Source of the DNA: JAEUKA01 sp035340095
Lineage (GTDB): Bacteria > Myxococcota_A > Polyangia > Palsa-1104 > JAEUJZ01
Assembly (NCBI GenBank): GCA_035340095.1
Contig: DAORGN010000075.1
Span: forward strand, 1-20,220
DNA length: 20,220 nucleotides
Direction of reading: 5' to 3'
Part shown: piece after piece, positions 1 to 6,449 of the stretch
Layout: every line of letters begins with the position of its first letter
Position numbering within the stretch: the first letter of the stretch is position 1
Notes under the pieces: model-generated
Database searches by the model: none
What the model was told of the DNA's origin: nothing
What the model saw: the letters and a program-made list of their open reading frames with translations, nothing else
Program-made: the position numbers and the translations under genes

Positions 1-207
1 GGCTCGGTGCCGAGCGGCAGGGTCAGCTCGTGGATGGCCTCGCTGCTCTGCTCACTTGCGGCGTGTTTCCGTCGGTCTTTGTTTGCCGAACTTCGCACTG
101 GATACCTTTTGCGTCGCGCCCAGTCGGGATGCGTGTGCGCTGTGTGGCACGGGCTGACCGGTTTTGTCAACAAGCAGGCCGTGTTTTGCTGTAGTGCTTA
201 TCCATTC
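1..207. other. Left-edge region, no gene assigned
   Basis: The plus frame is open from near the left edge into the hydrolase, but the peptide encoded before position 208 is Arg/Cys-rich and unlike an esterase N-terminus, so I treat it as non-coding. A short inverted repeat (GCTCG at 2-6, CGAGC at 11-15) may be the remnant of a terminator of a gene left of the window. A weak -35-like TTGTCA lies at 164-169 but I find no convincing -10. Confidence 0.4.
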
Positions 208-1044
208 ATGTTTACCCGCAGCTTGCAGTCCGCGGATGGAACCGCGCTTCGTGTAGATGGCTACCCAACCGAGCTGACTGACCCGAAAGGCGTCGTCGTG
301 CTCATCCACGGCTTTGCCGAGCACCGTCGTCGCTATGGCCACGTTGCCAAACACCTGAATCAGCACGGCTATCATGTGCTGGCGGGTGATCTGCGCGGGC
401 ATGGGGAATCGGGCGGCGACCGCGGCTATATTGATCGGTTCGGCGATTATGTCGACGATGTGACCGCGTTCATTGGCGAAGCGCAAAAAGCCTTCCCGTC
501 GGGTGATACGCGACCGCCGATACTGGTTGGGCACAGCATGGGCGGCCTGGTGTGCCTCGAGTACGTGCTGTCGCATCCCAAGGCGGTGCGCGCGCTCGCG
601 ATTACTTCGCCGTTTTTTGGCATCAAGATCAAAGTGCCCGGCTGGAAACGATCGCTCGGGATGGCGGCATCGGTGATTCATCCGCGGCTCAAGCTGCCAA
701 ACCAGATCGACAGCTACATCCTTTCGCACGACAAAGCGTCATGCAAAGCCTACGCGGAAGATCCGCTCATCTTCCATACGGCGACGGCGCGCTGGTTCAC
801 CGAGATTTTGGCGATCCACGGCGACATTCGGCGACGGGCTCCGCAGCTTGGCATCCCGATGCTGCTTCTTCAGGCGGGTGACGATCAGCTGGTCGATTCA
901 CAAGCGGCGCAGCAGGTGTTCGATTTGCTCGGTGGGCAAGACAAGACCATGAAGGTCTACCCTGGGCTGTTTCACGAGATCCTCAATGAAGTCGAGCGTG
1001 AAACGGTGCTGCGGGATCTCACCGATTGGCTGGGGACGCACTAA
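208..1044 (+). CDS. Alpha/beta-hydrolase, monoacylglycerol-lipase type
   Basis: A 278-residue serine hydrolase of the monoacylglycerol lipase / lysophospholipase branch of the alpha/beta-hydrolase fold (Hydrolase_4 type). Such enzymes cleave ester bonds of monoacylglycerols, lysophospholipids or similar esters. Seen in the sequence: HGFAEH oxyanion-hole motif (residues 34-39), nucleophile elbow GHSMGG with Ser110, acidic residue in AGDDQLVD (Asp226) and catalytic His256 in LFHEIL, all in the expected order and spacing. The stretch 136-165 is probably the cap. The ATG at 208 is chosen because homologues begin just before the first beta strand; the 67 upstream codons look non-coding. No clear Shine-Dalgarno precedes it, so the start is less certain than the family. 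No signal peptide or membrane segment from this start, so probably cytoplasmic. The substrate cannot be named from sequence. Confidence 0.88.
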   Translation: MFTRSLQSADGTALRVDGYPTELTDPKGVVVLIHGFAEHRRRYGHVAKHLNQHGYHVLAGDLRGHGESGGDRGYIDRFGDYVDDVTAFIGEAQKAFPSGDTRPPILVGHSMGGLVCLEYVLSHPKAVRALAITSPFFGIKIKVPGWKRSLGMAASVIHPRLKLPNQIDSYILSHDKASCKAYAEDPLIFHTATARWFTEILAIHGDIRRRAPQLGIPMLLLQAGDDQLVDSQAAQQVFDLLGGQDKTMKVYPGLFHEILNEVERETVLRDLTDWLGTH

Positions 1045-1128
1045 GCTTCCGTCGAGAAACTTCTGTCATGGCTGCGCAGAAACAGCGAGTACACAGCCCG
1101 TGTAGTCGGCTGTATCCGTGCAGCATAA

Positions 1129-1145
1129 GCTCGCGATCCGCGAGC
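1129..1145. other. Short perfect hairpin after the hydrolase gene
   Basis: GCTCGCG (1129-1135) and CGCGAGC (1139-1145) form a 7-bp perfect stem with a 3-nt loop, 85 nt past the hydrolase stop. No T-run follows on either strand, so it is not a canonical intrinsic terminator, but it may stabilise or end the hydrolase transcript. Confidence 0.3.
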
Positions 1146-1174
1146 AAGAATCGGCAGTAGAGGTTTTGTAGTTA

Positions 1175-1204
1175 TTGACCGCTCCACGTAAAAGCCTTTA
1201 CTTT
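1175..1204 (+). promoter_or_regulatory. Candidate sigma-70-type promoter of the barrel-protein gene
   Basis: TTGACC (1175-1180, five of six to TTGACA), an 18-nt spacer, then TACTTT (1199-1204, three of six to TATAAT). It sits 25 nt before the start codon, in a relatively AT-rich patch. The -10 match is weak. Confidence 0.3.
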
Positions 1205-1229
1205 CTAATGAAGCGGAGGCAGATGCTAC

Positions 1230-2564
1230 ATGGCATCGTCGAGTACCCGAGTACGATTTGATCTCATTGCCAGTGCGGCGTGTGCGCTCGCCTTGCTGGG
1301 GCCAGCAACGGCATACGCAGACACGACAACCACGACCACCCCGACATTTGATGCTCGGCGAGCGATGCCGCTCTTTCCGGGGAACAGCTGGCGCGACGGT
1401 TACTTCGTCGAGCACAGCGGTGTCAGTGACTTTGGCTTCCAGGTTCGCACCACAGGCGTATACGGGCGCAATCCGCTCGGCATCACCGACGATGAGGTGA
1501 TGAAGTATGCCAAGATCGAAAACCGGTTCACGCTGCATGTGGCGGCCCTGGTGTCGATCGCGAGCTGGGTCGAGCTGGGCCTCGCGATGCCGTTTGTGCT
1601 GTATCAGGACTCGTCGGGCTTTAACCTAAGCCGCAGCGCCGTCGGAGACCTTCGCCTGATCGGCAAAGTCAACCTGCACCTGCCGGACAAATCGCCGATT
1701 CAGGCCGCACTGTCCGTCGGTGTTGGTTTCCAGACCGCGCAGATTGATTCCGGTTTGGGCGCAGGACAGGTCAGCGGTTATCCGCGGCTTATCCTCGATG
1801 CACCGGGTCTTTTGCAAAAGCGGCTGCACATCGCGGCGAACGTCGGCGCGGTCATCGCGGGTTCGAACATTCCGTGTGCGGATGGTTCTTCGACGACGAC
1901 GCAGCCGGCCATGCTGCTCAATCCGCTCGGCACGTTGGATACGCCGGGCACCGGAGCGACCGCCGATCCGAACGCGACGCCATGCACCAAGCTGGCGCTC
2001 GGACTTGGCAACCACATCCTGTACGGCGCCGGCATTTCGATGGCGATCTCGCAGGACAACGGTCTTTACATCAACACCGAGCTTATCGGTTCGTTTGCTC
2101 TCGGCAGCACCGACGAGACGCGAGCACCCCTGTTTTGGGACATCGGTCTGCGTCGATCCAAGTCGAACGGGACGTATTTTTCGGTCGCCTACGGAATCGG
2201 TCTGACCGCGGGCAGCCCAAGCCACACGGTCATCGCCGGACTGGGTCTGAACTGGGAAAGCAAGCCACCGGACAAGAAGAAGGATGGTCCTGCCATCAAG
2301 ATCGACATCAACCTGAGTGGTCTGCCGTCGGGCGCGTCGGCGATGATTCCAAGCGTCGATGGTCCGGGCATTCCGATTGGTGGTGCGGCGCCAGGTGGTG
2401 ACAAGGGCGGCGGCGACAAAGGCGGCGGCAAGCCCGGCGGTGGCGGCGACAAGCCGAGCGGCGGTGGCGAACCGAAGAGCGTGAAGGCCAGCGCGTCCAG
2501 CGGAAGCGTCGACATTCCGGTTCCCGATGGCCTGATTCCCAAGGAAGACAAGAAGGCGAAGTAG
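1230..2564 (+). CDS. Predicted outer-membrane beta-barrel protein with Gly-rich tail
   Basis: A 444-residue exported protein. Residues 1-30 form a signal peptide (hydrophobic core IASAACALALLGPATAYA, cleavage after Ala30). Residues about 50-350 show alternating amphipathic beta-strand patterns with aromatic girdle residues (for example FTLHVAALVSIASWVELGLAMPF and the LGLGNHILYGAGISMAI region), resembling the barrel part of deltaproteobacterial OmpA-like or MetA-type transporter proteins. There is no C-terminal OmpA peptidoglycan domain. Instead a low-complexity GGGDK/GGGG segment (about residues 389-413) leads into a basic/acidic tail. A GCGGAGG Shine-Dalgarno at 1213-1219 supports the ATG at 1230. 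Two Cys in an apparent extracellular loop (IPCADG and ATPCTK) could form a disulfide. Family assignment rests on fold-like patterns; the transported substrate or role is unknown. Confidence 0.72.
   Translation: MASSSTRVRFDLIASAACALALLGPATAYADTTTTTTPTFDARRAMPLFPGNSWRDGYFVEHSGVSDFGFQVRTTGVYGRNPLGITDDEVMKYAKIENRFTLHVAALVSIASWVELGLAMPFVLYQDSSGFNLSRSAVGDLRLIGKVNLHLPDKSPIQAALSVGVGFQTAQIDSGLGAGQVSGYPRLILDAPGLLQKRLHIAANVGAVIAGSNIPCADGSSTTTQPAMLLNPLGTLDTPGTGATADPNATPCTKLALGLGNHILYGAGISMAISQDNGLYINTELIGSFALGSTDETRAPLFWDIGLRRSKSNGTYFSVAYGIGLTAGSPSHTVIAGLGLNWESKPPDKKKDGPAIKIDINLSGLPSGASAMIPSVDGPGIPIGGAAPGGDKGGGDKGGGKPGGGGDKPSGGGEPKSVKASASSGSVDIPVPDGLIPKEDKKAK
2394..2470 (+). repeat. Coding Gly-rich microrepeat (GGGDK / GGGG units)
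   Basis: Short imperfect repeats of GGC/GGT codons punctuated by GAC AAG encode the Gly-Gly-Gly-Asp-Lys-type tail of the barrel protein. Such tracts are prone to length change by slippage and usually form a flexible linker. Confidence 0.7.
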
Positions 2565-2593
2565 CCTCCCCACCTGCTGCTTTGTAGATTGCG

Positions 2594-2645
2594 TCTTTTC
2601 GGAGCTCGGCTTGTCTATCTGGCCGGTGGGGGAGCTCCGAAAGGA
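2594..2645 (+). promoter_or_regulatory. Long hairpin sequestering the ppk2 ribosome binding site
   Basis: Arms 2594-2607 and 2632-2645 pair over 14 bp with one U-G wobble; the central 11 bp (TTTCGGAGCTC / GAGCTCCGAAA) are perfect. The loop is 24 nt. The 3' arm contains most of the AAAGGAA Shine-Dalgarno (2640-2646) that serves the ATG at 2656, so the folded RNA should hide it. The 5' arm contains GGAG (2601-2604), which could serve a TTG at 2611. No T-run follows on either strand, so it is not a classical terminator. In addition CCCCACC (2568-2574) can pair with GGTGGGG (2625-2631) in the loop, offering an alternative or pseudoknotted fold. Confidence 0.6.
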
Positions 2646-2655
2646 ACCACTCCCG

Positions 2656-3489
2656 ATGTATGTAACGAAGTTCGACAAAGCCGACTGCAAGGTCGATCTC
2701 GACAGCATTTCGCCCGACGCACCCAAAGACATAAGCCGTGATCAAGCGGAGCTGAAGCTGGAGTCTCTTGGCAAAGAGATGTTCGAGCTTCAGGACCTGC
2801 TGTGGGGGGCGCGCAATCACGCCGTTCTGATCGTGCTTCAGGGGCTGGACACCGCCGGCAAAGATGGTGCGATCAAGAACGTGGCGGGATTCCTAAACCC
2901 GCGCGGTGTCAGCGTGGTGTCGTTTGGCGTTCCCACCAAAGAGGAACTAGAACACGACTTCCTGTGGCGCGTTCACAAGCACACGCCGCGACGGGGAGAG
3001 TGGACTCTGTTCAATCGTTCCCACTACGAAGACATCTTGGTGGTGCGGGTGGAAAGTCTCTGTCCGGAATCGATCTGGCGCGAGCGCTTTGGTCACATCC
3101 GCGACTTTGAAGAGCTTTTGGTCGAGCACAACACGATCGTCCTCAAGTTCTTTTTGCACATCAGCAAAGACGAACAAAAAAAGCGGCTCTACGAAAGAGA
3201 GCAGGACGAGCGGACGGCGTGGAAGCTTAACGTCGGTGACTGGCAGACGCGCGAAAAGTGGAAAGACTACAAAGAAGCGTATGAAGACGCGCTGCGCAAG
3301 ACCGCGACAGAGCGGGCGCCCTGGCATGTGGTGCCAGCCAACAACAAGTGGTTTCGGAACCTGGTGATCGCCGAAACCATCGTCGAAACGCTGCGACCGT
3401 ATAAGAAAATTTGGCGCAAGAAACTCGATGACATGGGGGTGCGCGCCAAGAGTGAACTGGAAGCCTACCGGCAGCGGAAAAGCGAGTAG
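2656..3489 (+). CDS. ppk2: Polyphosphate kinase 2 (polyphosphate:nucleotide phosphotransferase)
   Basis: A 277-residue PPK2-family enzyme, which transfers phosphate between inorganic polyphosphate and nucleotides in the cytoplasm. Seen: Walker A in GLDTAGKDG (63-71), the family block LNPRGVSVVSF (80-90), PTKEELEHDFLWRVHKHTP (93-111), Walker B region FNRSHYEDILVVRV (119-132), basic lid region KKRLYEREQDER (175-186), and the C-terminal WHVVPANNKWFRNL block. The pattern matches the single-domain PPK2_rel group (TIGR03709-like), whose members phosphorylate nucleoside mono- and/or diphosphates; which one here is not decidable by eye. The ATG at 2656 has AAAGGAA about 10 nt upstream. The frame is open to a TTG at 2611 with GGAG before it, which would add 15 residues. 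The gene converges on cysK with a shared terminator-like stem between them. Confidence 0.93.
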   Translation: MYVTKFDKADCKVDLDSISPDAPKDISRDQAELKLESLGKEMFELQDLLWGARNHAVLIVLQGLDTAGKDGAIKNVAGFLNPRGVSVVSFGVPTKEELEHDFLWRVHKHTPRRGEWTLFNRSHYEDILVVRVESLCPESIWRERFGHIRDFEELLVEHNTIVLKFFLHISKDEQKKRLYEREQDERTAWKLNVGDWQTREKWKDYKEAYEDALRKTATERAPWHVVPANNKWFRNLVIAETIVETLRPYKKIWRKKLDDMGVRAKSELEAYRQRKSE

Positions 3490-3508
3490 CGACGACCCGG
3501 TGTTGGAC

Positions 3509-3550
3509 TGAATCCTATATGAAGCATTTGATAGGATTCATATTGGTTTT
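3509..3550. terminator. Terminator-like stem between convergent ppk2 and cysK
   Basis: TGAATCCTAT (3509-3518) and ATAGGATTCA (3531-3540) form a perfect 10-bp inverted repeat with a 12-nt loop, followed on the plus strand by TATTGGTTTT. It lies 20 nt after the ppk2 stop and just beyond the cysK stop. The stem is AT-rich for this genome and the T-tract is interrupted; it fits ppk2 better than cysK, which lacks a T-run on its side. Confidence 0.55.
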
Positions 3551-4528
3551 CTACTTGGCGAGTCCGCGTTCGTCAAACAGTCCTTCAAACAAGATCGAGC
3601 TCAGGTAGCGTTCACCGGAATCGGGCAGCACCACCACAATGGTCTTGCCTTCATTTTCCGGACGTCGAGCGACGCGCGCGGCGACCGCGACGGCGGCTCC
3701 GCACGAAATTCCCGCCAGGATTCCTTCTTCCCGCGCCAGCCGTCTGGCATATGTGACCGCTTCATCGTTAGTGACCTGTTCAATCGCATCGACCACCGAC
3801 AGATCGAGCACGTCGGGTACAAAGCCGGCGCCGATGCCCTGAATTTTGTGCGGGCCGGGCTTGATGGGTTCGCCGGCACGCTTTTGGGTCAGGACCGGAC
3901 TGTGCGCGGGTTCGACTGCGATGGACACAATCGGTTTGTGCTGTTTGATGTAGCGCGAAACCCCGGTGATGGTGCCACCCGTGCCGACGCCAGCGACGAA
4001 GATATCGATCTGACCGGCGGTGTCATTCCAGATTTCGGGGCCGGTGGTTGCTTCGTGAATCGCGGCGTTGGCGGGATTTTTGAACTGCTGCAGGAGCACG
4101 TAACGGCTGGGGTCGGACGCGGCGATTTCTTCGGCTTTGGCGACGGCACCGCTCATGCCGCGAGCGCCTTCGGTCAGTACCAATTTGGCACCGTAAGCGA
4201 CCAGCAGCTTGCGCCGCTCGATGCTCATGGTTTCGGGCATGGTCAGGGTCAGCGGATAGCCACGCGAAGCAGCGACGAAGGCAAGGGCGATGCCGGTGTT
4301 GCCACTGGTGGGCTCGACGATTTCTTTGCCGGGCAACAGCAGGCCGCGTTTTTCTGCGTCCCACACCATCGCCGCGCCAAGACGACACTTTACCGAGTAA
4401 GCGGGATTGCGACCCTCGATCTTGCCAAGTACGGTGGCCTTGGCGGAGTCGATGACGCGGTTTAAGCGAACGAGCGGTGTCCGGCCAATCGACTGTGCGT
4501 TGTCTGCGAACCAGTGCGTGCTCGACAT
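3551..4528 (-). CDS. cysK: Cysteine synthase A (O-acetylserine sulfhydrylase)
   Basis: A 325-residue PLP enzyme making L-cysteine from O-acetylserine and sulfide in the cytoplasm. Seen: PLP lysine Lys47 in NPAYSVKCRLG, substrate loop EPTSGNTG (72-79), phosphate-binding GTGGT (182-186), ETMSIERRKLL (99-109), GPHKIQGIGAGF (225-236) and PDSGERYLS (302-310). The block order and wording match enterobacterial CysK closely, and the length is normal. The PLP-ring-contact segment reads GISCGAA where enteric CysK has GISSGAA. The start ATG is preceded on the minus strand by a purine-rich GGAAGGAAGAAGG tract. It is last in the minus-strand gene row, but 97 nt with direct repeats and a TATAAC box separate it from the ATPase gene, so it probably has its own promoter. 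Its substrate O-acetylserine is made by CysE, not seen here. Confidence 0.96.
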   Translation of the reverse strand: MSSTHWFADNAQSIGRTPLVRLNRVIDSAKATVLGKIEGRNPAYSVKCRLGAAMVWDAEKRGLLLPGKEIVEPTSGNTGIALAFVAASRGYPLTLTMPETMSIERRKLLVAYGAKLVLTEGARGMSGAVAKAEEIAASDPSRYVLLQQFKNPANAAIHEATTGPEIWNDTAGQIDIFVAGVGTGGTITGVSRYIKQHKPIVSIAVEPAHSPVLTQKRAGEPIKPGPHKIQGIGAGFVPDVLDLSVVDAIEQVTNDEAVTYARRLAREEGILAGISCGAAVAVAARVARRPENEGKTIVVVLPDSGERYLSSILFEGLFDERGLAK

Positions 4529-4585
4529 GGGGTTTCCTTCTTCCTTCCATCACCGGGCACAAGTGCTGCGCCCATGGTTTCATCC

Positions 4586-4620
4586 GTTATAACAGACAGT
4601 GGATCATTCTAACAGACGGT
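4586..4620 (-). promoter_or_regulatory. cysK upstream region: two 11-bp direct repeats and a -10-like box
   Basis: On the plus strand TAACAGACAGT (4590-4600) and TAACAGACGGT (4610-4620) are an 11-bp direct repeat with one difference, spaced exactly 20 bp. On the minus strand they read ACTGTCTGTTA and ACCGTCTGTTA. A TATAAC box (minus strand, 4591-4586) directly abuts and partly overlaps the proximal copy. The arrangement suggests a regulator bound as two protomers on one DNA face over the cysK promoter; no good -35 is visible, as expected for an activated promoter. Confidence 0.45.
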
Positions 4621-4625
4621 CGTTT

Positions 4626-6449
4626 TTAGTTGGTTTTTTCCGTCGCTGAGTTCCGGTTGTGAAGCTGTCCACTTTGGCCCGTAACCCAGCGGCGCAAAAG
4701 CTCTACCGTGAAACGATAACGACCGTCGTCCGCTACGAGCACCGCATGGCGAACGAGTGCGCGCAGCGCCGCTTGCAGATCCTGCTGCGACAGTCCGCAG
4801 ATCGGAAAAAGCTCGTCCAAACAGAGTCCGTCCTTCTGCGGCGCCAGCGCCGAGAGGACCGCGGCCTGACCGGGCGGTTTGCTGCGCACCGCGTGATCCC
4901 AGACCCCCTGAAAGTAGCGCAGCCCGTCGGTAAATAGATCGGCCTGGGCCACGACGGCTTCGACATCGGTCAGCAGAAAGCGACGCAGCGGCGGCACGGG
5001 CTCTTCGGACAGCAAGCGATTATAGCGCGACACCAGGCTGTGACAGATAAGCTGAATCAGATACGGCTGGCCATGGGTCAGCTCGTAAATCCGAGCCATC
5101 GCTTTTGTATCGTAGTCGAGCGGAAAATCGGGCGTGGGGGCCGTCATCAGCGTCCGCGCCGCCGGTTCACTGAGGAAGCTCACCTCGATGGCGGACACCG
5201 ATCCAAACAGCGGATTCCAGTAGTCGTGCCGCAGCTCTTCCAGTCGGTGCAGTCCCGCGAGCGCCATCACAAGCCACGGATACGTCTGCACCACACCGCG
5301 AAATACCGACAGAAGCTGTGGATCAATCCGGCCCGCATCGATCTGTTCTTCGATCAGCTCAAACTCATCAATTGTGACCAGGAATCGGTGGCCATCGCGC
5401 AGCGTTCCCAATCGATCCAAAAAGCGGTCGAGCGCCAGATAGGGGTTCTTCCCCGCGTCGAGAAAATCGGTCTCTGCTGGTTCCGCAAGCGCGCTTCCCG
5501 AAAGCCCCGCTTTGCGCGCCGCGTCGTACAGCTTGAGCGAAAGGCCATGCAGAAGTTCCGCGGTCGATCGCACCCGGCCAATTCTCTGCAAGTTGAAATC
5601 GACAAGCACGCTCTTTTCCGGCAGCCGCAAGCGCGACAGATTTTGCAGCACCGATGACTTTCCCATCCGCCGATGTCCGTAGAGCAGCACCGACGGACAC
5701 TGCCCGGTCGATCCCCACAGCTCTTCCACCCGGCGCAGCACATCTTCACGTCCAACAAACAGCGATCCTTGCACCGGATTGGCGATGACATAGGGATTGG
5801 GAACCGGCGCGCGCTGCTGATCTTCGCGAATTTTTTCGCCTTCGGCTTTGATCACGTCGGCAAAATGACCAATCACCAGCGCCAAAAGGGGGCCAAAACC
5901 ATCGCCCAAGTCACGCAGCGCATACTGCGCTCGCGTCAGATGGACAACCTGTTCACTGACTTCCCACAGCGTCTCTGTCTTGGCCAAAGGAGCCGTACTT
6001 TCAAGCGCCCGATCGATGGTGTCACTGACCTGTTGCAGCGCAAAAATCGACTCGCTGAGCGACCTCGGAAACACAATATCAAACTCAGAATCGAGCGATT
6101 CCCACTGGTAGTGCGCAATCTGATACAGACTGCCGACCTGAAATGCGCCCGCCAATTTTTGACAAAACACAAGCGCGCAAGACAGACAGCGCAGCTTCTC
6201 TGCGGGCGTGATGGCGCTTGGGATGATGCTCTGCTGAATTCTCTCCGTCCACGTCGGTACGTGCTGTCCTTCCAGGGCCAGAAGCTGCCGCAAGTCCTGC
6301 ATCAAAAGCAAGAGGCTGTCCGCTTTGTTTTTGTGCGTTTCACTGTGCTGCGAAAACTGCGCATGCAGAAGCCGATTGATGTGCGCTTGATATCCTGACT
6401 TCGTAAACATCGACCGTCGTCCGCGTGATATGGGGGGACGCAGCGGCAT
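4626..6449 (-). CDS. AAA/STAND-type ATPase with helical N-terminus and C-terminal winged helix
   Basis: A 607-residue protein without signal peptide. Residues 1-215 are predicted mostly helical with no recognised domain. The signature NPYV...LFVGRE (218-235) leads into a P-loop NTPase: Walker A GHRRMGKSS (258-266), Walker B FLVTIDEFE (356-364, Asp361/Glu362), and the THGQPYLIQLICHSLV helix (458-473) usual in this ATPase group. Residues about 520-590 look like a winged-helix pair (LSALAPQKDGLCLDEL, then LRALVRHAVLVADDGRYRF). The family is related to archaeal ATPase_2/AAA_16-type STAND ATPases, some sharing the NPY...FVGR lead-in. The ATG at 6449 overlaps the TGA of the preceding gene by one base (TGATG), with GAGG 9 nt upstream; a GTG at 6452 is an alternative. 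Coupled expression points to a partnership with the phosphoesterase-ATPase. Role unknown. Confidence 0.8.
   Translation of the reverse strand: MPLRPPISRGRRSMFTKSGYQAHINRLLHAQFSQHSETHKNKADSLLLLMQDLRQLLALEGQHVPTWTERIQQSIIPSAITPAEKLRCLSCALVFCQKLAGAFQVGSLYQIAHYQWESLDSEFDIVFPRSLSESIFALQQVSDTIDRALESTAPLAKTETLWEVSEQVVHLTRAQYALRDLGDGFGPLLALVIGHFADVIKAEGEKIREDQQRAPVPNPYVIANPVQGSLFVGREDVLRRVEELWGSTGQCPSVLLYGHRRMGKSSVLQNLSRLRLPEKSVLVDFNLQRIGRVRSTAELLHGLSLKLYDAARKAGLSGSALAEPAETDFLDAGKNPYLALDRFLDRLGTLRDGHRFLVTIDEFELIEEQIDAGRIDPQLLSVFRGVVQTYPWLVMALAGLHRLEELRHDYWNPLFGSVSAIEVSFLSEPAARTLMTAPTPDFPLDYDTKAMARIYELTHGQPYLIQLICHSLVSRYNRLLSEEPVPPLRRFLLTDVEAVVAQADLFTDGLRYFQGVWDHAVRSKPPGQAAVLSALAPQKDGLCLDELFPICGLSQQDLQAALRALVRHAVLVADDGRYRFTVELLRRWVTGQSGQLHNRNSATEKTN

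Noticed and set aside
7..207. N-terminal extension of the hydrolase frame
   Set aside because: Cys/Arg-rich and unlike any esterase N-terminus; the family normally starts near the ATG at 208.
1626..2732. Minus-strand frame of 368 codons over the barrel gene and ppk2 leader
   Set aside because: Arg-rich low-information translation; overlaps a gene with a clear signal peptide and barrel pattern.
4631..4648. 18-bp word TGGTTTTTTCCGTCGCTG also found at 10844-10861, both at the ends of minus-strand genes
   Set aside because: Read in different frames in the two genes (EKTN end versus RRKKP in PdxA), partly a homopolymer, and no flanking similarity; most likely chance.
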